Below are positions 34,260 through 43,623 of a stretch of 64,000 nt of DNA, in pieces. The notes below the pieces were generated by a model that saw nothing but the letters and a program-made list of their open reading frames with translations, was not told the DNA's origin and did not search any database. The position numbers were made by a program, and so were the translations under genes. Position 1 is the stretch's first letter; the number at the start of each line of letters is the position of its first letter. Source of the stretch: Sinorhizobium garamanticum (lineage in GTDB: Bacteria > Pseudomonadota > Alphaproteobacteria > Rhizobiales > Rhizobiaceae); assembly GCF_029892065.1 (NCBI RefSeq), contig NZ_CP120373.1:3231001-3295000 (forward strand), read 5' to 3'.

Positions 34260-34916
34260 ATGTCCGAACACGAGAAACGCGAAAGCGAGGAAGCGCGATC
34301 GGGCGGAGCAGAGGCCGTCCATTACGCTTTTTCCCGACGCGACGTTCTACAAATGGCAGCAGGAGCCGCGACGCTAGCGGCCATTCCAACCGACACGGCG
34401 CAGGCCGCATCATCTGCCGCCGCACGCACACATCAGGAGGGCGCAAACGTGACGCCAGCGCGCATACGACTGACGGTTAACGGGGAAGTGCGTGAACTGG
34501 AGCTCGATCCGCGCCAGTCGCTGCTCGACGTTCTTCGCGAAACGCTCGATCTCACCGGCACGAAGAAAGGCTGCAACCAGGGCGCTTGCGGAGCGTGCAC
34601 CATCCTGGTCGATGGCAAGCGGATCAATTCCTGTCTGACGCTCGCCGTCATGCATGACGGCGCCGAGATCACCACGATCGAGGGGCTGGCGAAAGGCGAC
34701 GAACTCCATCCGCTCCAGGCGGCCTTCATCGAGCACGACGGACTGCAATGCGGTTTCTGCACCTCCGGGCAGATCATGTCCGGCGTCGGCTGCATCGCCG
34801 AGGGGCACGCCCATTCGCCGGAGGAGATCCGGTTCTGGATGAGCGGCAACATCTGTCGGTGCGGGGCTTATCCGGGCATCGTCGCCGCCGTCGCCGATGC
34901 CGCCGGGAGGACCTGA
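34260..34916 (+). CDS. paoA: Aldehyde oxidoreductase 2Fe-2S subunit (PaoA/YagT type)
   Basis: 218 residues. A Tat signal (SRRDVLQMAAGAATLAA, residues 25-41) sends the folded complex to the periplasm. The plant-type 2Fe-2S cluster uses Cys105, 110, 113 and 125 (KKGCNQGACGACTILVDGK). The second cluster motifs are GLQCGFCTSGQIM and GNICRCGAYPG. It passes electrons from the molybdenum subunit to FAD. AAGGAG lies 11 bp before the ATG. It is the first gene of a three-gene operon. Confidence 0.9.
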   Translation: MSEHEKRESEEARSGGAEAVHYAFSRRDVLQMAAGAATLAAIPTDTAQAASSAAARTHQEGANVTPARIRLTVNGEVRELELDPRQSLLDVLRETLDLTGTKKGCNQGACGACTILVDGKRINSCLTLAVMHDGAEITTIEGLAKGDELHPLQAAFIEHDGLQCGFCTSGQIMSGVGCIAEGHAHSPEEIRFWMSGNICRCGAYPGIVAAVADAAGRT

Positions 34917-34918
34917 GC

Positions 34919-35896
34919 ATGCTGCCATTCAGCTATGAAAAGGCCCTGAGCGAACAGGAGGCGATTGCCGCCGCGGCCGCGGGCGCGCGCTATATCGCCG
35001 GCGGGACGACGCTCATCGATCTCATGCGCGAGGAGGTGGAGCGTCCCGAAAGGCTCGTCGACATCAATGCCCTTCCGCTCGGAGGCATTCGCGTCGAAGG
35101 CTCCGATCTCGTCATCGGCGCGCTTGCCCTGATGACGGAGGTCGCCGCCCATCCCGATACCCTGCGTCTGCAGCCGCTTGTCGCCGAATCCCTGATCGAA
35201 GGCGCATCGCCGCAGTTGCGCAACGTCGCCTCGATCGGCGGAAACCTGCTGCAGCGCGTGCGCTGTCCCTATTTCCGCATGCTCGATGCGCCATGCAACA
35301 AGCGCGAGCCGGGCTCGGGCTGCGCGGCGATCGATGGGCTGAACGGCGGCCATGCCATCCTCGGCGTCAGCGATCATTGCATCGCCACCCATCCGTCCGA
35401 CGTTGCGGTGGCGCTGATCGCGCTCGACGCGACGATGCGCGTACGCGGACCCGAAGGCGAGCGCACTTTTCCCGTCGAGGAGCTCTTCCGGCTGCCGGGC
35501 GATACGCCGCATCTCGAACACACGCTCAATCCGGGCGAACTGATCCTGGACGTGCGGGTGCCCGGCGGCCCGCATAGCCGTCGCGCACGCTACCTCAAGG
35601 TGCGTGACCGGGAGTCCTACGAGTTCGCCCTGGTCTCGGCGGCCGTTGCCATGGAAACGGAGGGCGGCGTGATCCGCTCGGTCCGGATCGCCTGCGGCGG
35701 GGTCGGAACCCGCCCGTGGCGGATGCGCGCCTCGGAGGCGGCGCTGATCGGCAAGGAGCCGGCCCGCCTGGTCTTTGAGGCAGCCGCGCGGCTGGCGGCT
35801 GACGGAGCACGGCCGGCTACCGGCAATCACTACAAGGTGGAACTCCTGCAGCGGACGATCGTCCGCACGCTCGAAATGGTCGGAGAAATGGCATGA
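34919..35896 (+). CDS. paoB: Aldehyde oxidoreductase FAD subunit (PaoB/YagS type)
   Basis: 325 residues. FAD-binding PCMH-type motifs: AGARYIAGGTTLIDLMREEV and PQLRNVASIGGNLLQRVRCP. Extra Cys in RCPYFRMLDAPCNKREPGSG, CAAIDG match the 4Fe-4S site seen in E. coli PaoB. This separates it from ordinary xanthine dehydrogenase subunits. The ATG follows the paoA stop by 2 nt, and the gene overlaps paoC by 4 nt. Confidence 0.9.
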   Translation: MLPFSYEKALSEQEAIAAAAAGARYIAGGTTLIDLMREEVERPERLVDINALPLGGIRVEGSDLVIGALALMTEVAAHPDTLRLQPLVAESLIEGASPQLRNVASIGGNLLQRVRCPYFRMLDAPCNKREPGSGCAAIDGLNGGHAILGVSDHCIATHPSDVAVALIALDATMRVRGPEGERTFPVEELFRLPGDTPHLEHTLNPGELILDVRVPGGPHSRRARYLKVRDRESYEFALVSAAVAMETEGGVIRSVRIACGGVGTRPWRMRASEAALIGKEPARLVFEAAARLAADGARPATGNHYKVELLQRTIVRTLEMVGEMA

Positions 35897-38121
35897 CGAC
35901 GAACGTCATCGGACAACCGCTCCCCCGCATCGACGGCCGCGCCAAGGTAACGGGAGGCGCGCGCTACGCGGCCGATTTCAACCAGAAGGGCCAGGCCTAT
36001 GCGGTGATCGTCAGCGCCACGGCCGGTCTCGGCCGCATCACCGAGATCGGCGTAGACGCCGTCTCCGCCATGCCGGGCGTGATCGCGGTGATCAGCCACC
36101 TCAATGCGCCGCGGCTTGCCTATGGCGAGCACAAGGGCTCGATCGATCCCGCCATCGGCGAACGCCTGCATGTGCTTCAGGACGATCAGGTGCGCTTCTG
36201 GGGCCAGCCGGTGGCGATCGTCGTCGCCGATACGCTCGACCACGCCGAGCGTGCCGCCGCGGCACTTAATGTCGCTTACGCGGCCGAGCGGCCGGTCGTC
36301 GACCCAACGGGTCTGCTCGCGAGTGCGGTCATCCCGGAGGCCACGAGGCGAGGTGGCCGCGCGCATGCCGATGCCGAGCGCGGCGACGCGGACGCCGCTC
36401 TCGCGAGCGCGGAGGTGAAGGTCGACGAGAGCTACGACATCGCACGCGAAAACCACAATCCGATGGAGCCGCACGCCACTGTCGCGGCCTGGAACGGTGA
36501 CCGGCTCACGCTCTGGAGCAAAAGCCAGTATGTCGTCAACGAGCAGGCCGAGATCGCGGCCATTTTCGGCCTGCCGGTCGAGAATGTTCAGGTGATCTGT
36601 CCCTTCGTCGGCGGCGCCTTCGGCACCAGCCTCAGGACGTGGCCGCACGTCACGCTCGCGGCCATCGCGGCGCGTGAGGTGGGTCGGCCGGTGAAGCTCG
36701 TGCTCACCCGCAAGCAGATGTTCTTCACGACCGGCCACCGTCCCCGCACGCTCCAGCGCGTCGCGCTGGGGGCGACCAGTGACGGCAAGCTGACGAGGCT
36801 GATCCATGAGGGCGTCGGAGAAACGAGCCGCTACGAGGAGTTCATCGAGGCGCTGACATCGGTCTCGGGCTTCCTCTATTCCTGCCCCAATGTGCGAACC
36901 CGCTACCGGGTCCTGCCGCTCGACACCGGCACGCCGACCTATATGCGCGGGCCGGGCGAGGCGAGCGGCGTGTTCGCGCTCGAATGCGCCGTGGACGAGC
37001 TTTCCTACAACCTCGGCCTCGACCCGATCGAACTGCGCCGGCTGAACGAGCCCGAGATCGACGAGGCCGCGGGCAAGCCGTTCTCGAGCCGGTCGCTGAT
37101 GAAGTGCTACGGTGCCGGTGCCGAGCGCTTCGGCTGGTCGAAACGCGATCCGAAACCGCGCTCCATGCGCGATGGGCGGCTGCTGATCGGCATGGGTGTC
37201 GCGTCCGCGAGCTATCCGGCGTTTCATGCTCCCTCGAGCGCGCTCGCGCGCCTGCTACCCGACGGTACCGCCGAAATCGAGGTGGCGGCGAGCGACATGG
37301 GGCCGGGGACCTACACGTCGATGACACAGGTCGCCGCCGAGACGCTCGGCCTGCCGATCGAAAGCGTCCGCTTCAGCCTTGGCCGCTCGGACTTTCCGCC
37401 GGCTCCCTCCCATGGCGGCTCCTGGACAATGGCGTCCGTCGGTTCGGCAATCCGCGCCGCATGCATCGCGGTGCAGGAAGAGGCGGCAAGGCGCGCCATT
37501 GCCGACCAGCTCTCGCCGGTTTTCGGCGCGTCGGCCGATGGCGTCACGTGGGAGGAAGGGCGCCTGCGCCGTCGCGGCGACACCGCGCCCGGCCAGGCCT
37601 ATGGCGACATTGTCGCGAGCGCTGGCGGACCGATCGAGGCGATTGCGTCCACCAGCCGTGACCCCGATATTGCGGATCGCTATTCCATGCATGCTTTCGG
37701 TGCGGTCTTTGCCGAGGTTGCGGTCGATCCCGATGTGGGCACGATCCGGGTGCGCCGCGCGGTCGGTACCTATGGCGCCGGTCGCATCGTCAATCCGCGT
37801 CTTGCAGCGAGCCAGTGCGTCGGCGGCATGGTCGGCGGCATCGGCATGGCGCTCATGGAACGGACCGTGCTCGATCAGCGCGACGGCCGCCCGGTCAATG
37901 CGCATATGGCGGACTATCTCGTGCCCGTGAACCTCGATATCGCGAATATCGAAGCGCATTTCGTCGACGAGGTGGATCCGCACGTCAATGCGCTCGGCGT
38001 CAAGGGGCTCGGCGAAATCGCACTCGTCGGCATGGCGCCTGCCATCGCCAATGCGGTCTTCCATGCGACCGGCAAACGGGTGCGCACGCTGCCGATCCGG
38101 ATTGAGGACATGCTCGCCTGA
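35893..38121 (+). CDS. paoC: Aldehyde oxidoreductase molybdenum subunit (PaoC/YagR type)
   Basis: 742 residues. Motifs: PLPRIDGRAKVTGGARYAAD at the N-terminus, GQPVAIVVADTLDHAERAAA, FVGGAFGTSLRTWPHVTLAA (cofactor binding), and near the C-terminus GVKGLGEIALVGMAPAIANA with the catalytic Glu. It oxidises aldehydes to acids at a molybdenum-cytosine-dinucleotide centre. The set lacks an adjacent paoD (XdhC-type) chaperone gene, which must lie elsewhere. Confidence 0.9.
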   Translation: MTTNVIGQPLPRIDGRAKVTGGARYAADFNQKGQAYAVIVSATAGLGRITEIGVDAVSAMPGVIAVISHLNAPRLAYGEHKGSIDPAIGERLHVLQDDQVRFWGQPVAIVVADTLDHAERAAAALNVAYAAERPVVDPTGLLASAVIPEATRRGGRAHADAERGDADAALASAEVKVDESYDIARENHNPMEPHATVAAWNGDRLTLWSKSQYVVNEQAEIAAIFGLPVENVQVICPFVGGAFGTSLRTWPHVTLAAIAAREVGRPVKLVLTRKQMFFTTGHRPRTLQRVALGATSDGKLTRLIHEGVGETSRYEEFIEALTSVSGFLYSCPNVRTRYRVLPLDTGTPTYMRGPGEASGVFALECAVDELSYNLGLDPIELRRLNEPEIDEAAGKPFSSRSLMKCYGAGAERFGWSKRDPKPRSMRDGRLLIGMGVASASYPAFHAPSSALARLLPDGTAEIEVAASDMGPGTYTSMTQVAAETLGLPIESVRFSLGRSDFPPAPSHGGSWTMASVGSAIRAACIAVQEEAARRAIADQLSPVFGASADGVTWEEGRLRRRGDTAPGQAYGDIVASAGGPIEAIASTSRDPDIADRYSMHAFGAVFAEVAVDPDVGTIRVRRAVGTYGAGRIVNPRLAASQCVGGMVGGIGMALMERTVLDQRDGRPVNAHMADYLVPVNLDIANIEAHFVDEVDPHVNALGVKGLGEIALVGMAPAIANAVFHATGKRVRTLPIRIEDMLA

Positions 38122-38140
38122 TGACAGAAGACGCGTTCGG

Positions 38141-38198
38141 CCAATTCAAAATGCTACGGCGCCCTTTGCGCGTCTGATAAGACACGCGGCGCTGTAGG
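38141..38198. repeat. RIME-like repeat, GC-rich half
   Basis: ccaattcaaaatgctacggc, gccctttgcgcgtctgataa, gacacgcggcgctgtag. The AT-rich half is absent. It lies 20 bp after the paoC stop. Confidence 0.7.
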
Positions 38199-38343
38199 CT
38201 GGAAAAGCCTGCCGCGCCGAGCGACTGTGTCGGCTGTAACCACTACGCGTTGCACTTCTTCGCCCGCTGCGTGATGATGGCGGCGCCCGGATTTTGGCGA
38301 AGGTGACACGCAACATGGCAGCAGCGAAAAGGCAGGTCGGCCG

Positions 38344-38943
38344 ATGGCGCCGGTGACGGTCGATCCGGAAAAAATTCGCGAAATCGAGGACGCCGAGAGC
38401 TTCTACCGCTGGCTGGGTATACACCACGACACGGCGGACGAGGTGTGGATCAAGATTCACAAGGTTGGCTCGGGGCTCAAGTCGATCACGCCAAAGGAGG
38501 CGATCGACGTTGTGCTGTGCTGGGGCTGGATCGACGGCCTGCGCAAGGGGCTCGACGACAAGAGCTTTCTTCAGCGCTACACCCCGCGCGGCAGGAAGAG
38601 CACCTGGAGCCAGATCAATGTCGATAATGTCGCCCGGCTGATCGAGGAAGGCCGGATGACCGAGCATGGGTTGAAGCAGGTCGAGGCGGCCAAGGCGGAC
38701 GGGCGCTGGGAGCGCGCCTATGCAAGCGGCAAGGACATGAAGATCCCGGACGATCTGCAGGCCGCCATCGACGCCGAGCCCAAGGCCAGGGAAATGCTGG
38801 CAAAGCTCAGTGGACAGAACCGCTTCGCGCTCGCCTTCCGCACCCACAACATGAAGACCGAAGCCGGGCGGAAGAAGAAGATCGAGAACTTCGTCGAAAT
38901 GTTGAAGCGCGGCGAGACGATCTACCCGCAGGGGCGGAAGTGA
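38344..38943 (+). CDS. YdeI/OmdA family protein
   Basis: 199 residues. Motifs: FYRWLGIHHDTADEVWIKIH, AIDVVLCWGWIDGLRKGLDD, SFLQRYTPRGRKSTWSQIN, and a C-terminal MKTEAGRKKKIENFVEML. This is the bacteriocin-protection YdeI/OmpD-associated family, with a DUF1801-like part; the function is poorly known. AGGCAGG precedes the ATG. No operon partner. Confidence 0.85.
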   Translation: MAPVTVDPEKIREIEDAESFYRWLGIHHDTADEVWIKIHKVGSGLKSITPKEAIDVVLCWGWIDGLRKGLDDKSFLQRYTPRGRKSTWSQINVDNVARLIEEGRMTEHGLKQVEAAKADGRWERAYASGKDMKIPDDLQAAIDAEPKAREMLAKLSGQNRFALAFRTHNMKTEAGRKKKIENFVEMLKRGETIYPQGRK

Positions 38944-39048
38944 CCGCCGCCGACAGGCTCCGTCGGCATCCGCATAAAGGGCAGGGGAGGATCGGGTTTC
39001 CATCGTCTGTTACTATGCGCATTCCGTCGAATGGGATTGAGGGTGACG

Positions 39049-40248
39049 ATGCATACCGTCAGAGGCCGGCAACTCGTGGGCAGACATGTCCCTCGTTTTC
39101 TACCGGCGCTCGTTTTCGGGATGGTGACCGTCATCGCGGTGACGGCCGCGGCGCAGAACAGCCGCCGAGCGCCGGACGAGACTCCGCTCGTCGCACAGAG
39201 CGCACAAGGGCGGGCACCGGCCAGCGGCCTTGCGACGGACTTCCCTGATCGTGAGCTTGTCGTGGGCACCAAGGAAGCACCGCCGTTCGCGATGAAGCAA
39301 CCGGACGGTACCTGGACGGGCATTTCCATCGAACTCTGGCGGCAGATCGCTCAGGAACTCGGTCTCAAGTTCCGTCTGGTCGAGGAGCCGTCGGTCCAGA
39401 GTCTGCTCGAGGCGACGGCACGGGGCGACTATGATCTCTCGGTCGCGGCGATAACCATCACGCCCGAGCGCGAACGCAGCGTGGACTTCTCGCAGCCCTT
39501 CTACAATACGGGCCTCGGCATCGCGGTTTCGCTCAACCGCATGTCGATATGGCGCGAAATCATGCGCACGATGACCTCACTGGGTTTCCTCCAGGCGGCC
39601 GGTGCGCTCATCGGCATCTCGTTTCTGGTCGGTGCGTTGATCTGGTTGTTCGAACGCCGGCACAACGAGGAATTCGGAGGCAGCGCCGCCAAGGGTCTCG
39701 GCGCCAGCATCTGGTGGTCCGCCGAAGTGATGACGCAGGCAAGCACCGGTCACCGCGGCCCGAGAACGCTCGCGGGGCGCGCGCTTGCCATCATCTGGAT
39801 GGTGGTCTCGATCATCACCATCGCTATCTTTACCGCGAGCGTGACATCGGCGCTCACGACGCGACAGATCCGTGGCGTCGTGAACGGTGTCGATGACCTG
39901 CCCGGCGTGCGCGTCGGCGCATTGGCGGGATCGGCAACGCTCGGATTTCTCGATCGGGAACGTATCGGGTACCGCAATTTCGACCGTGTCGAGGATGGGC
40001 TGAACAGGCTTGAGTCGGGCTCGATCGACGCCTTTGTGTACGACAAGCCCTTGCTTGCGTGGCTTGTTGCACAGAAGTTTTCGAATTCGGTCGGAGTCCT
40101 CGACGTGACTTTCGAACCGCAGAGCTACGGCATTGCCATGCCGACAGGGAGCCGCTACCGCAATGCGACCGATGTGGCCGTGCTTGAGGCGATCCGCAGC
40201 GAAAAATGGAAGCAGACTCTGTTCAGCTATCTTGGCGAGAAGCGCTGA
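39049..40248 (+). CDS. Ionotropic glutamate-receptor-like protein (binding domain with inserted pore)
   Basis: 399 residues. An N-terminal helix (FLPALVFGMVTVIAVTAA) is followed by the first lobe of a SBP_bac_3 domain (ELVVGTKEAPPFAMKQPDGT, DYDLSVAAITITPERERSVD). A pore module is inserted after FYNTGLGIAVS: GALIGISFLVGALIWLFERR, WWSAEVMTQASTGHRGP, and IIWMVVSIITIAIFTASVTS. The second lobe then closes (YDKPLLAWLVAQKFSNSVGV). This is the iGluR/GluR0 architecture. The pore loop lacks a TVGYG K+ filter. ATG 39049 (GAGGG upstream) is preferred over 39031. Confidence 0.85.
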   Translation: MHTVRGRQLVGRHVPRFLPALVFGMVTVIAVTAAAQNSRRAPDETPLVAQSAQGRAPASGLATDFPDRELVVGTKEAPPFAMKQPDGTWTGISIELWRQIAQELGLKFRLVEEPSVQSLLEATARGDYDLSVAAITITPERERSVDFSQPFYNTGLGIAVSLNRMSIWREIMRTMTSLGFLQAAGALIGISFLVGALIWLFERRHNEEFGGSAAKGLGASIWWSAEVMTQASTGHRGPRTLAGRALAIIWMVVSIITIAIFTASVTSALTTRQIRGVVNGVDDLPGVRVGALAGSATLGFLDRERIGYRNFDRVEDGLNRLESGSIDAFVYDKPLLAWLVAQKFSNSVGVLDVTFEPQSYGIAMPTGSRYRNATDVAVLEAIRSEKWKQTLFSYLGEKR

Positions 40249-40344
40249 GCGCGCGGGCACATCTTCTCGGTGCGCGTAACGCCTTGAATCGGCCTAATCT
40301 CTCCGATTCCGATTTTTCCGGATTATGCAGTAAGCTTGCCCGCG

Positions 40345-40445
40345 CTACTGCATGTTTCCTTAAATCCTTGCCGATTTAAGGAAAGATGCAGCAGTTCAAA
40401 GTGCTGCAGTGTCCTTTGCGCGTCTGAAGACGTGCGGCGCTGTAG
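40345..40445. repeat. RIME-like two-hairpin repeat, complete copy
   Basis: ctactgcatgtttccttaaa, gccgatttaaggaaagatgc, agcagttcaaagtgctgcag, tgtcctttgcgcgtctgaag and acgtgcggcgctgtag. It ends 15 bp before the cyclase start. Confidence 0.85.
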
Positions 40446-40460
40446 GGGGGCGGATGCTGC

Positions 40461-42608
40461 ATGACACGCGCGCAGCAGGTGGGCGTCATTATCGGCTTGG
40501 CGATTGTAGCGGCGCTGACCATGCTGCGGGCAAGCGATCCGCCATTGCTGCGGCTCGGGCGCAATCTGACATTCGACGAATACCAACGCATCAAGCCGCG
40601 CAGTTACGAGAACATGCCGGTGCGGATCGTCGACATAGACGAGGCGTCGCTCCGGGAGCTTGGTCAGTGGCCGTGGCCGAGAAATCGCATTGCCGCCCTG
40701 GTCGATCGGCTGTCGGAGATGGGTGCGTCGGCGATCGCATTCGATGTTCTCTTTGCCGAGCCGGATCGCCTGTCGCCGCGCAACGTCGTCCGCGACGTTG
40801 CCGGGATCGACCCATCCTTGCTGCGCCAACTGCCCGACAACGATGAGATCTTCGCCCAGGCGATCACGGACAGACCTGTCGTGCTGGGTTTCGGCATTTC
40901 TAACGAAGGGAGCTATAGGCCGCCGGTGAAGGCCGGCTTTGCCTTTACCGGCGAAAGCCCCTTCGGCGCGCCGCCACGTCTCGATGCGGCGACGCCGCTT
41001 AGGCCGCAGCTCGAGGCCAATGCCGCCGGACTCGGCCACATCAGTCTCAATCCCGGCGCGACGTCGACCGTGGTCCGCGCCGTCCCGCTTTTCCTAAGCG
41101 ACGGCGAACAGTTTTTTCCGAACCTCGCGCTCGAAGCGCTGCGCGTGGCGCAGGGCGCCTCCACCTACGTGCTCGCCGCCGCCCCGGAAGTGGCCGATAC
41201 GCTGACGGACGCCAAGATCGGGGATTTCGTGGTACCGGTGACCGCGGCCGGCGAACTCTGGCTCTATGTCAGTCCCGATCGGGCCGAACGCTATGTCTCG
41301 GCCAGGCACGTGCTCGCGCCCGGCGGGGCGTCGCCAGAGGTGGTGGCCGCAATCGAGGGCAGCATCGTGTTCGTCGGCACGTCGGCGGCGGGTTTGCAGG
41401 ACATTCGCACGACCGCCCTTGGGCAGAACGTCCCAGGCGTCTCGCTGCACGCGCAAACCGTTGAGCAGATCCTGTCGGGCCATTTTCTCTCGCGCCCGGA
41501 CTGGGCGGATGGCCTCGAGATTCTGACCATCGCGGTCGCGGGCACGCTGCTCGTGCTGCTTACCACCTTCGTCAGTCCCGCGGTGGCGCTGGTGTGCGGC
41601 CTGCTGATCACCGCGGCTGGACTCGTCGCTTCCTGGCTCGCCTTCCTCTATGGCGGGCTTCTTTTCGATCCACTCGCTCCGATCGTCAGTGGATCGATCA
41701 CGCATTTCGCCGCCACCGCGTTCCGCTTCCTCGTCACCGACCGCGAGCGCCGCGCCGTCCGGCGGGCCTTCGGCCAGTATCTTTCGCCGTCGCTGCTCTA
41801 TCGTATCGAGCATACGCGCGATGCGTTGCGCCTCGGCGGCGACGACCGCGAGCTGACGGTTATGTTTGTCGATGTCCGGAATTTCACCGAAATCAGCGAG
41901 CGCCTGGCTCCCACCGCCGTCGTCGGCTTTCTGAACACGCTGCTCGATGCGCTGAGCCGCCATGTGATTGCCAACGAAGGCACGCTCGACAAGTTCATCG
42001 GGGATTCGATCATGGCCTTCTGGAACGCCCCGGTCGACGTCGCCGACCATCCCGGCAAGGCCGTTCGCGCCGCGCTTGCCATGCGTGAGACGATGGCGCG
42101 CCTCAATGCCGAAGACGCCTTCGGCTTCGGAAAGGAGCATAGCGTCGCGATCGGGGTCGGCATTCACACCGGCATCGCCTGCGTCGGCAACATGGGCGCC
42201 GAGGCGCACTTCAACTACTCGGCCGTCGGCGATACGGTGAACGTCGCGGCGCGGATAGAGGCTTCGTGCAAGGACGTCCACTTCGACATTCTGGTGTCCG
42301 AGGAGACCGCGAAGGTGCTGCCGGGCCATGCCCTGCTCGAAGCGGGGATGCTGGCGCTCAAGGGAAAGAGCACGCGGACAAGGCTGTTCGCCGTCGTCGG
42401 CGACGAAAAACTCGGGGCCTCAGCCGAATTCGCCGAATTGCGGTGCCTGCACTTGAAACTTGTAGACGCCTTGCGGTCCCGTGTGCCGAACCGCAAGATC
42501 CTGAACGCGGCGAAGCTCAAAGCGGCGAAGTTCCCGGGGCTGACGGAATTCTACCGGCGGATATCGCGCCGGGCCGATCACTTCGCAGATCCCGGCAAAT
42601 CAGGATGA
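40461..42608 (+). CDS. CHASE2-domain adenylate/guanylate cyclase
   Basis: 715 residues. After an N-terminal helix, a periplasmic CHASE2 sensor covers about residues 30-340 (PVRIVDIDEASLRELGQWPW, NRIAALVDRLSEMGASAIAF, and later GSIVFVGTSAAGLQDIRTTA). Three helices follow, then the class III catalytic domain with both metal Asp residues (VMFVDVRNFTEISE, KFIGDSIMAFWNAP) and FNYSAVGDTVNVAARIE. It makes a cyclic nucleotide, most likely cAMP, in response to an unknown periplasmic signal. It converges with a FecR gene. Confidence 0.9.
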   Translation: MTRAQQVGVIIGLAIVAALTMLRASDPPLLRLGRNLTFDEYQRIKPRSYENMPVRIVDIDEASLRELGQWPWPRNRIAALVDRLSEMGASAIAFDVLFAEPDRLSPRNVVRDVAGIDPSLLRQLPDNDEIFAQAITDRPVVLGFGISNEGSYRPPVKAGFAFTGESPFGAPPRLDAATPLRPQLEANAAGLGHISLNPGATSTVVRAVPLFLSDGEQFFPNLALEALRVAQGASTYVLAAAPEVADTLTDAKIGDFVVPVTAAGELWLYVSPDRAERYVSARHVLAPGGASPEVVAAIEGSIVFVGTSAAGLQDIRTTALGQNVPGVSLHAQTVEQILSGHFLSRPDWADGLEILTIAVAGTLLVLLTTFVSPAVALVCGLLITAAGLVASWLAFLYGGLLFDPLAPIVSGSITHFAATAFRFLVTDRERRAVRRAFGQYLSPSLLYRIEHTRDALRLGGDDRELTVMFVDVRNFTEISERLAPTAVVGFLNTLLDALSRHVIANEGTLDKFIGDSIMAFWNAPVDVADHPGKAVRAALAMRETMARLNAEDAFGFGKEHSVAIGVGIHTGIACVGNMGAEAHFNYSAVGDTVNVAARIEASCKDVHFDILVSEETAKVLPGHALLEAGMLALKGKSTRTRLFAVVGDEKLGASAEFAELRCLHLKLVDALRSRVPNRKILNAAKLKAAKFPGLTEFYRRISRRADHFADPGKSG

Positions 42609-42620
42609 GCCGAACGAAAC

Positions 42621-42675
42621 GCTACAGCGCCGCGCATCTAGCGGAAAAGCGGTACACACTTTTCCCGGAATTGCT
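42621..42675. repeat. Chimaeric repeat: RIME-like start joined to the CACACTTTTCC repeat
   Basis: ctacagcgccgcgcatctag is the left arm of the GC-rich RIME-like hairpin; it runs directly into cggaaaagcggtacacactt and ttcccggaattgctc, the other family. It lies between the convergent cyclase and FecR genes. Confidence 0.6.
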
Positions 42676-43623
42676 CTAACCGTTATTGCGGCTGCCCTCT
42701 CGCGGCCGGTCCTGCTCTTGACGCGGCTTCTCCGTTTCCCGACGCGTTTCTGGCTTCTCTGGCAGCGGCGGCTTCTCCGGCTTCTCTGGCCGCGGTGGCT
42801 TCTCGGGCTTCTCCGGGCGCGGCGGCTTTTCCGGCTTGTCGGGTTTTGGCGGCGGCTTGTCCGGTTTACGCGGCTTCTGCGGCTGTGCCTGTTTTTTCTC
42901 GGGCTGCGGCGTGAACCGCTCCTGCTGCGTTCCCGGAATCGGGAGCGCCGCACGAAGGCTGCAGCCGCCGCCGACCCAGCCTAGCCCGCCGGAAAGCTGC
43001 TGGTTGCCGGAAAGGAACGGCAACGCTCCCTCGTTTCCGAGAGTCTCCAGGATGCGGCGGTTGACGCGGCGCGTGTCGGTGATGTTGCCGTTGCGGTTGG
43101 CGATCACGCAGTCGCAACGCTTTGTCAGTTGTTTGCAGCCACCGGGGCCGCAGAAACTGGCCTCGCCGTTGAGCAGAACGAGCGCAGTCGTTCCGTCGCC
43201 GCCGACATAGAAGTCGAAGGCGGTGCCGCGGACGCCGATCGTTCCGGCCGGCGTCAAGATCTCGTAGGCAGTGCTTTTCGATTTTCCGCTGACCCAGCGG
43301 AACGTGCCCTTCGTCGCCCTCAGACTGAGCTTCTGCAAGTTGTTCGAGTCATCGAAGACGAATTTGTCGATGACGACGGACGAACCCCAGCCGACGGCAA
43401 GTTTGGTGCCGTCGCGGAACACGAATTGTCCCAGCCCGGATTTTGATGTCAGAATCCGTTCGTCCCGGTAGACCGGGTCCTTGACCGCCAGCAGACCGTT
43501 CGCACCTCTGACTTCAGTCCTGATCCGAACCGCCTCGCCAATTGCTTCCGCAGCCATTGCCGACACCGGACCGAAAAACATGACACCGAGTGCGACGATT
43601 GCGGCGCCACGCAAATGCGACAT
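42676..43623 (-). CDS. FecR-domain protein with Pro-Glu-Lys repeat tail
   Basis: 315 residues. A signal peptide (RGAAIVALGVMFFGPVSAMA) precedes a FecR domain: ILTSKSGLGQFVFRDGTKLA, TKGTFRWVSGKSKSTAYEIL, TPAGTIGVRGTAFDFYV. The last about 80 residues are low complexity, with repeats of PEKPEKPPR and KPDKPPPKPDKPEKPP, which may span the periplasm or peptidoglycan. FecR proteins of this secreted type are often encoded beside CHASE2 cyclases, as here, and may signal to them (inference). Cys pairs GPGGCKQLTKRCDC suggest disulfides. Confidence 0.85.
   Translation of the reverse strand: MSHLRGAAIVALGVMFFGPVSAMAAEAIGEAVRIRTEVRGANGLLAVKDPVYRDERILTSKSGLGQFVFRDGTKLAVGWGSSVVIDKFVFDDSNNLQKLSLRATKGTFRWVSGKSKSTAYEILTPAGTIGVRGTAFDFYVGGDGTTALVLLNGEASFCGPGGCKQLTKRCDCVIANRNGNITDTRRVNRRILETLGNEGALPFLSGNQQLSGGLGWVGGGCSLRAALPIPGTQQERFTPQPEKKQAQPQKPRKPDKPPPKPDKPEKPPRPEKPEKPPRPEKPEKPPLPEKPETRRETEKPRQEQDRPREGSRNNG

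Noticed and set aside
35830..37227. Long minus-strand frame opposite paoC
   Set aside because: Shadow of a GC-rich gene; no start signal and the plus-strand product is unambiguous.
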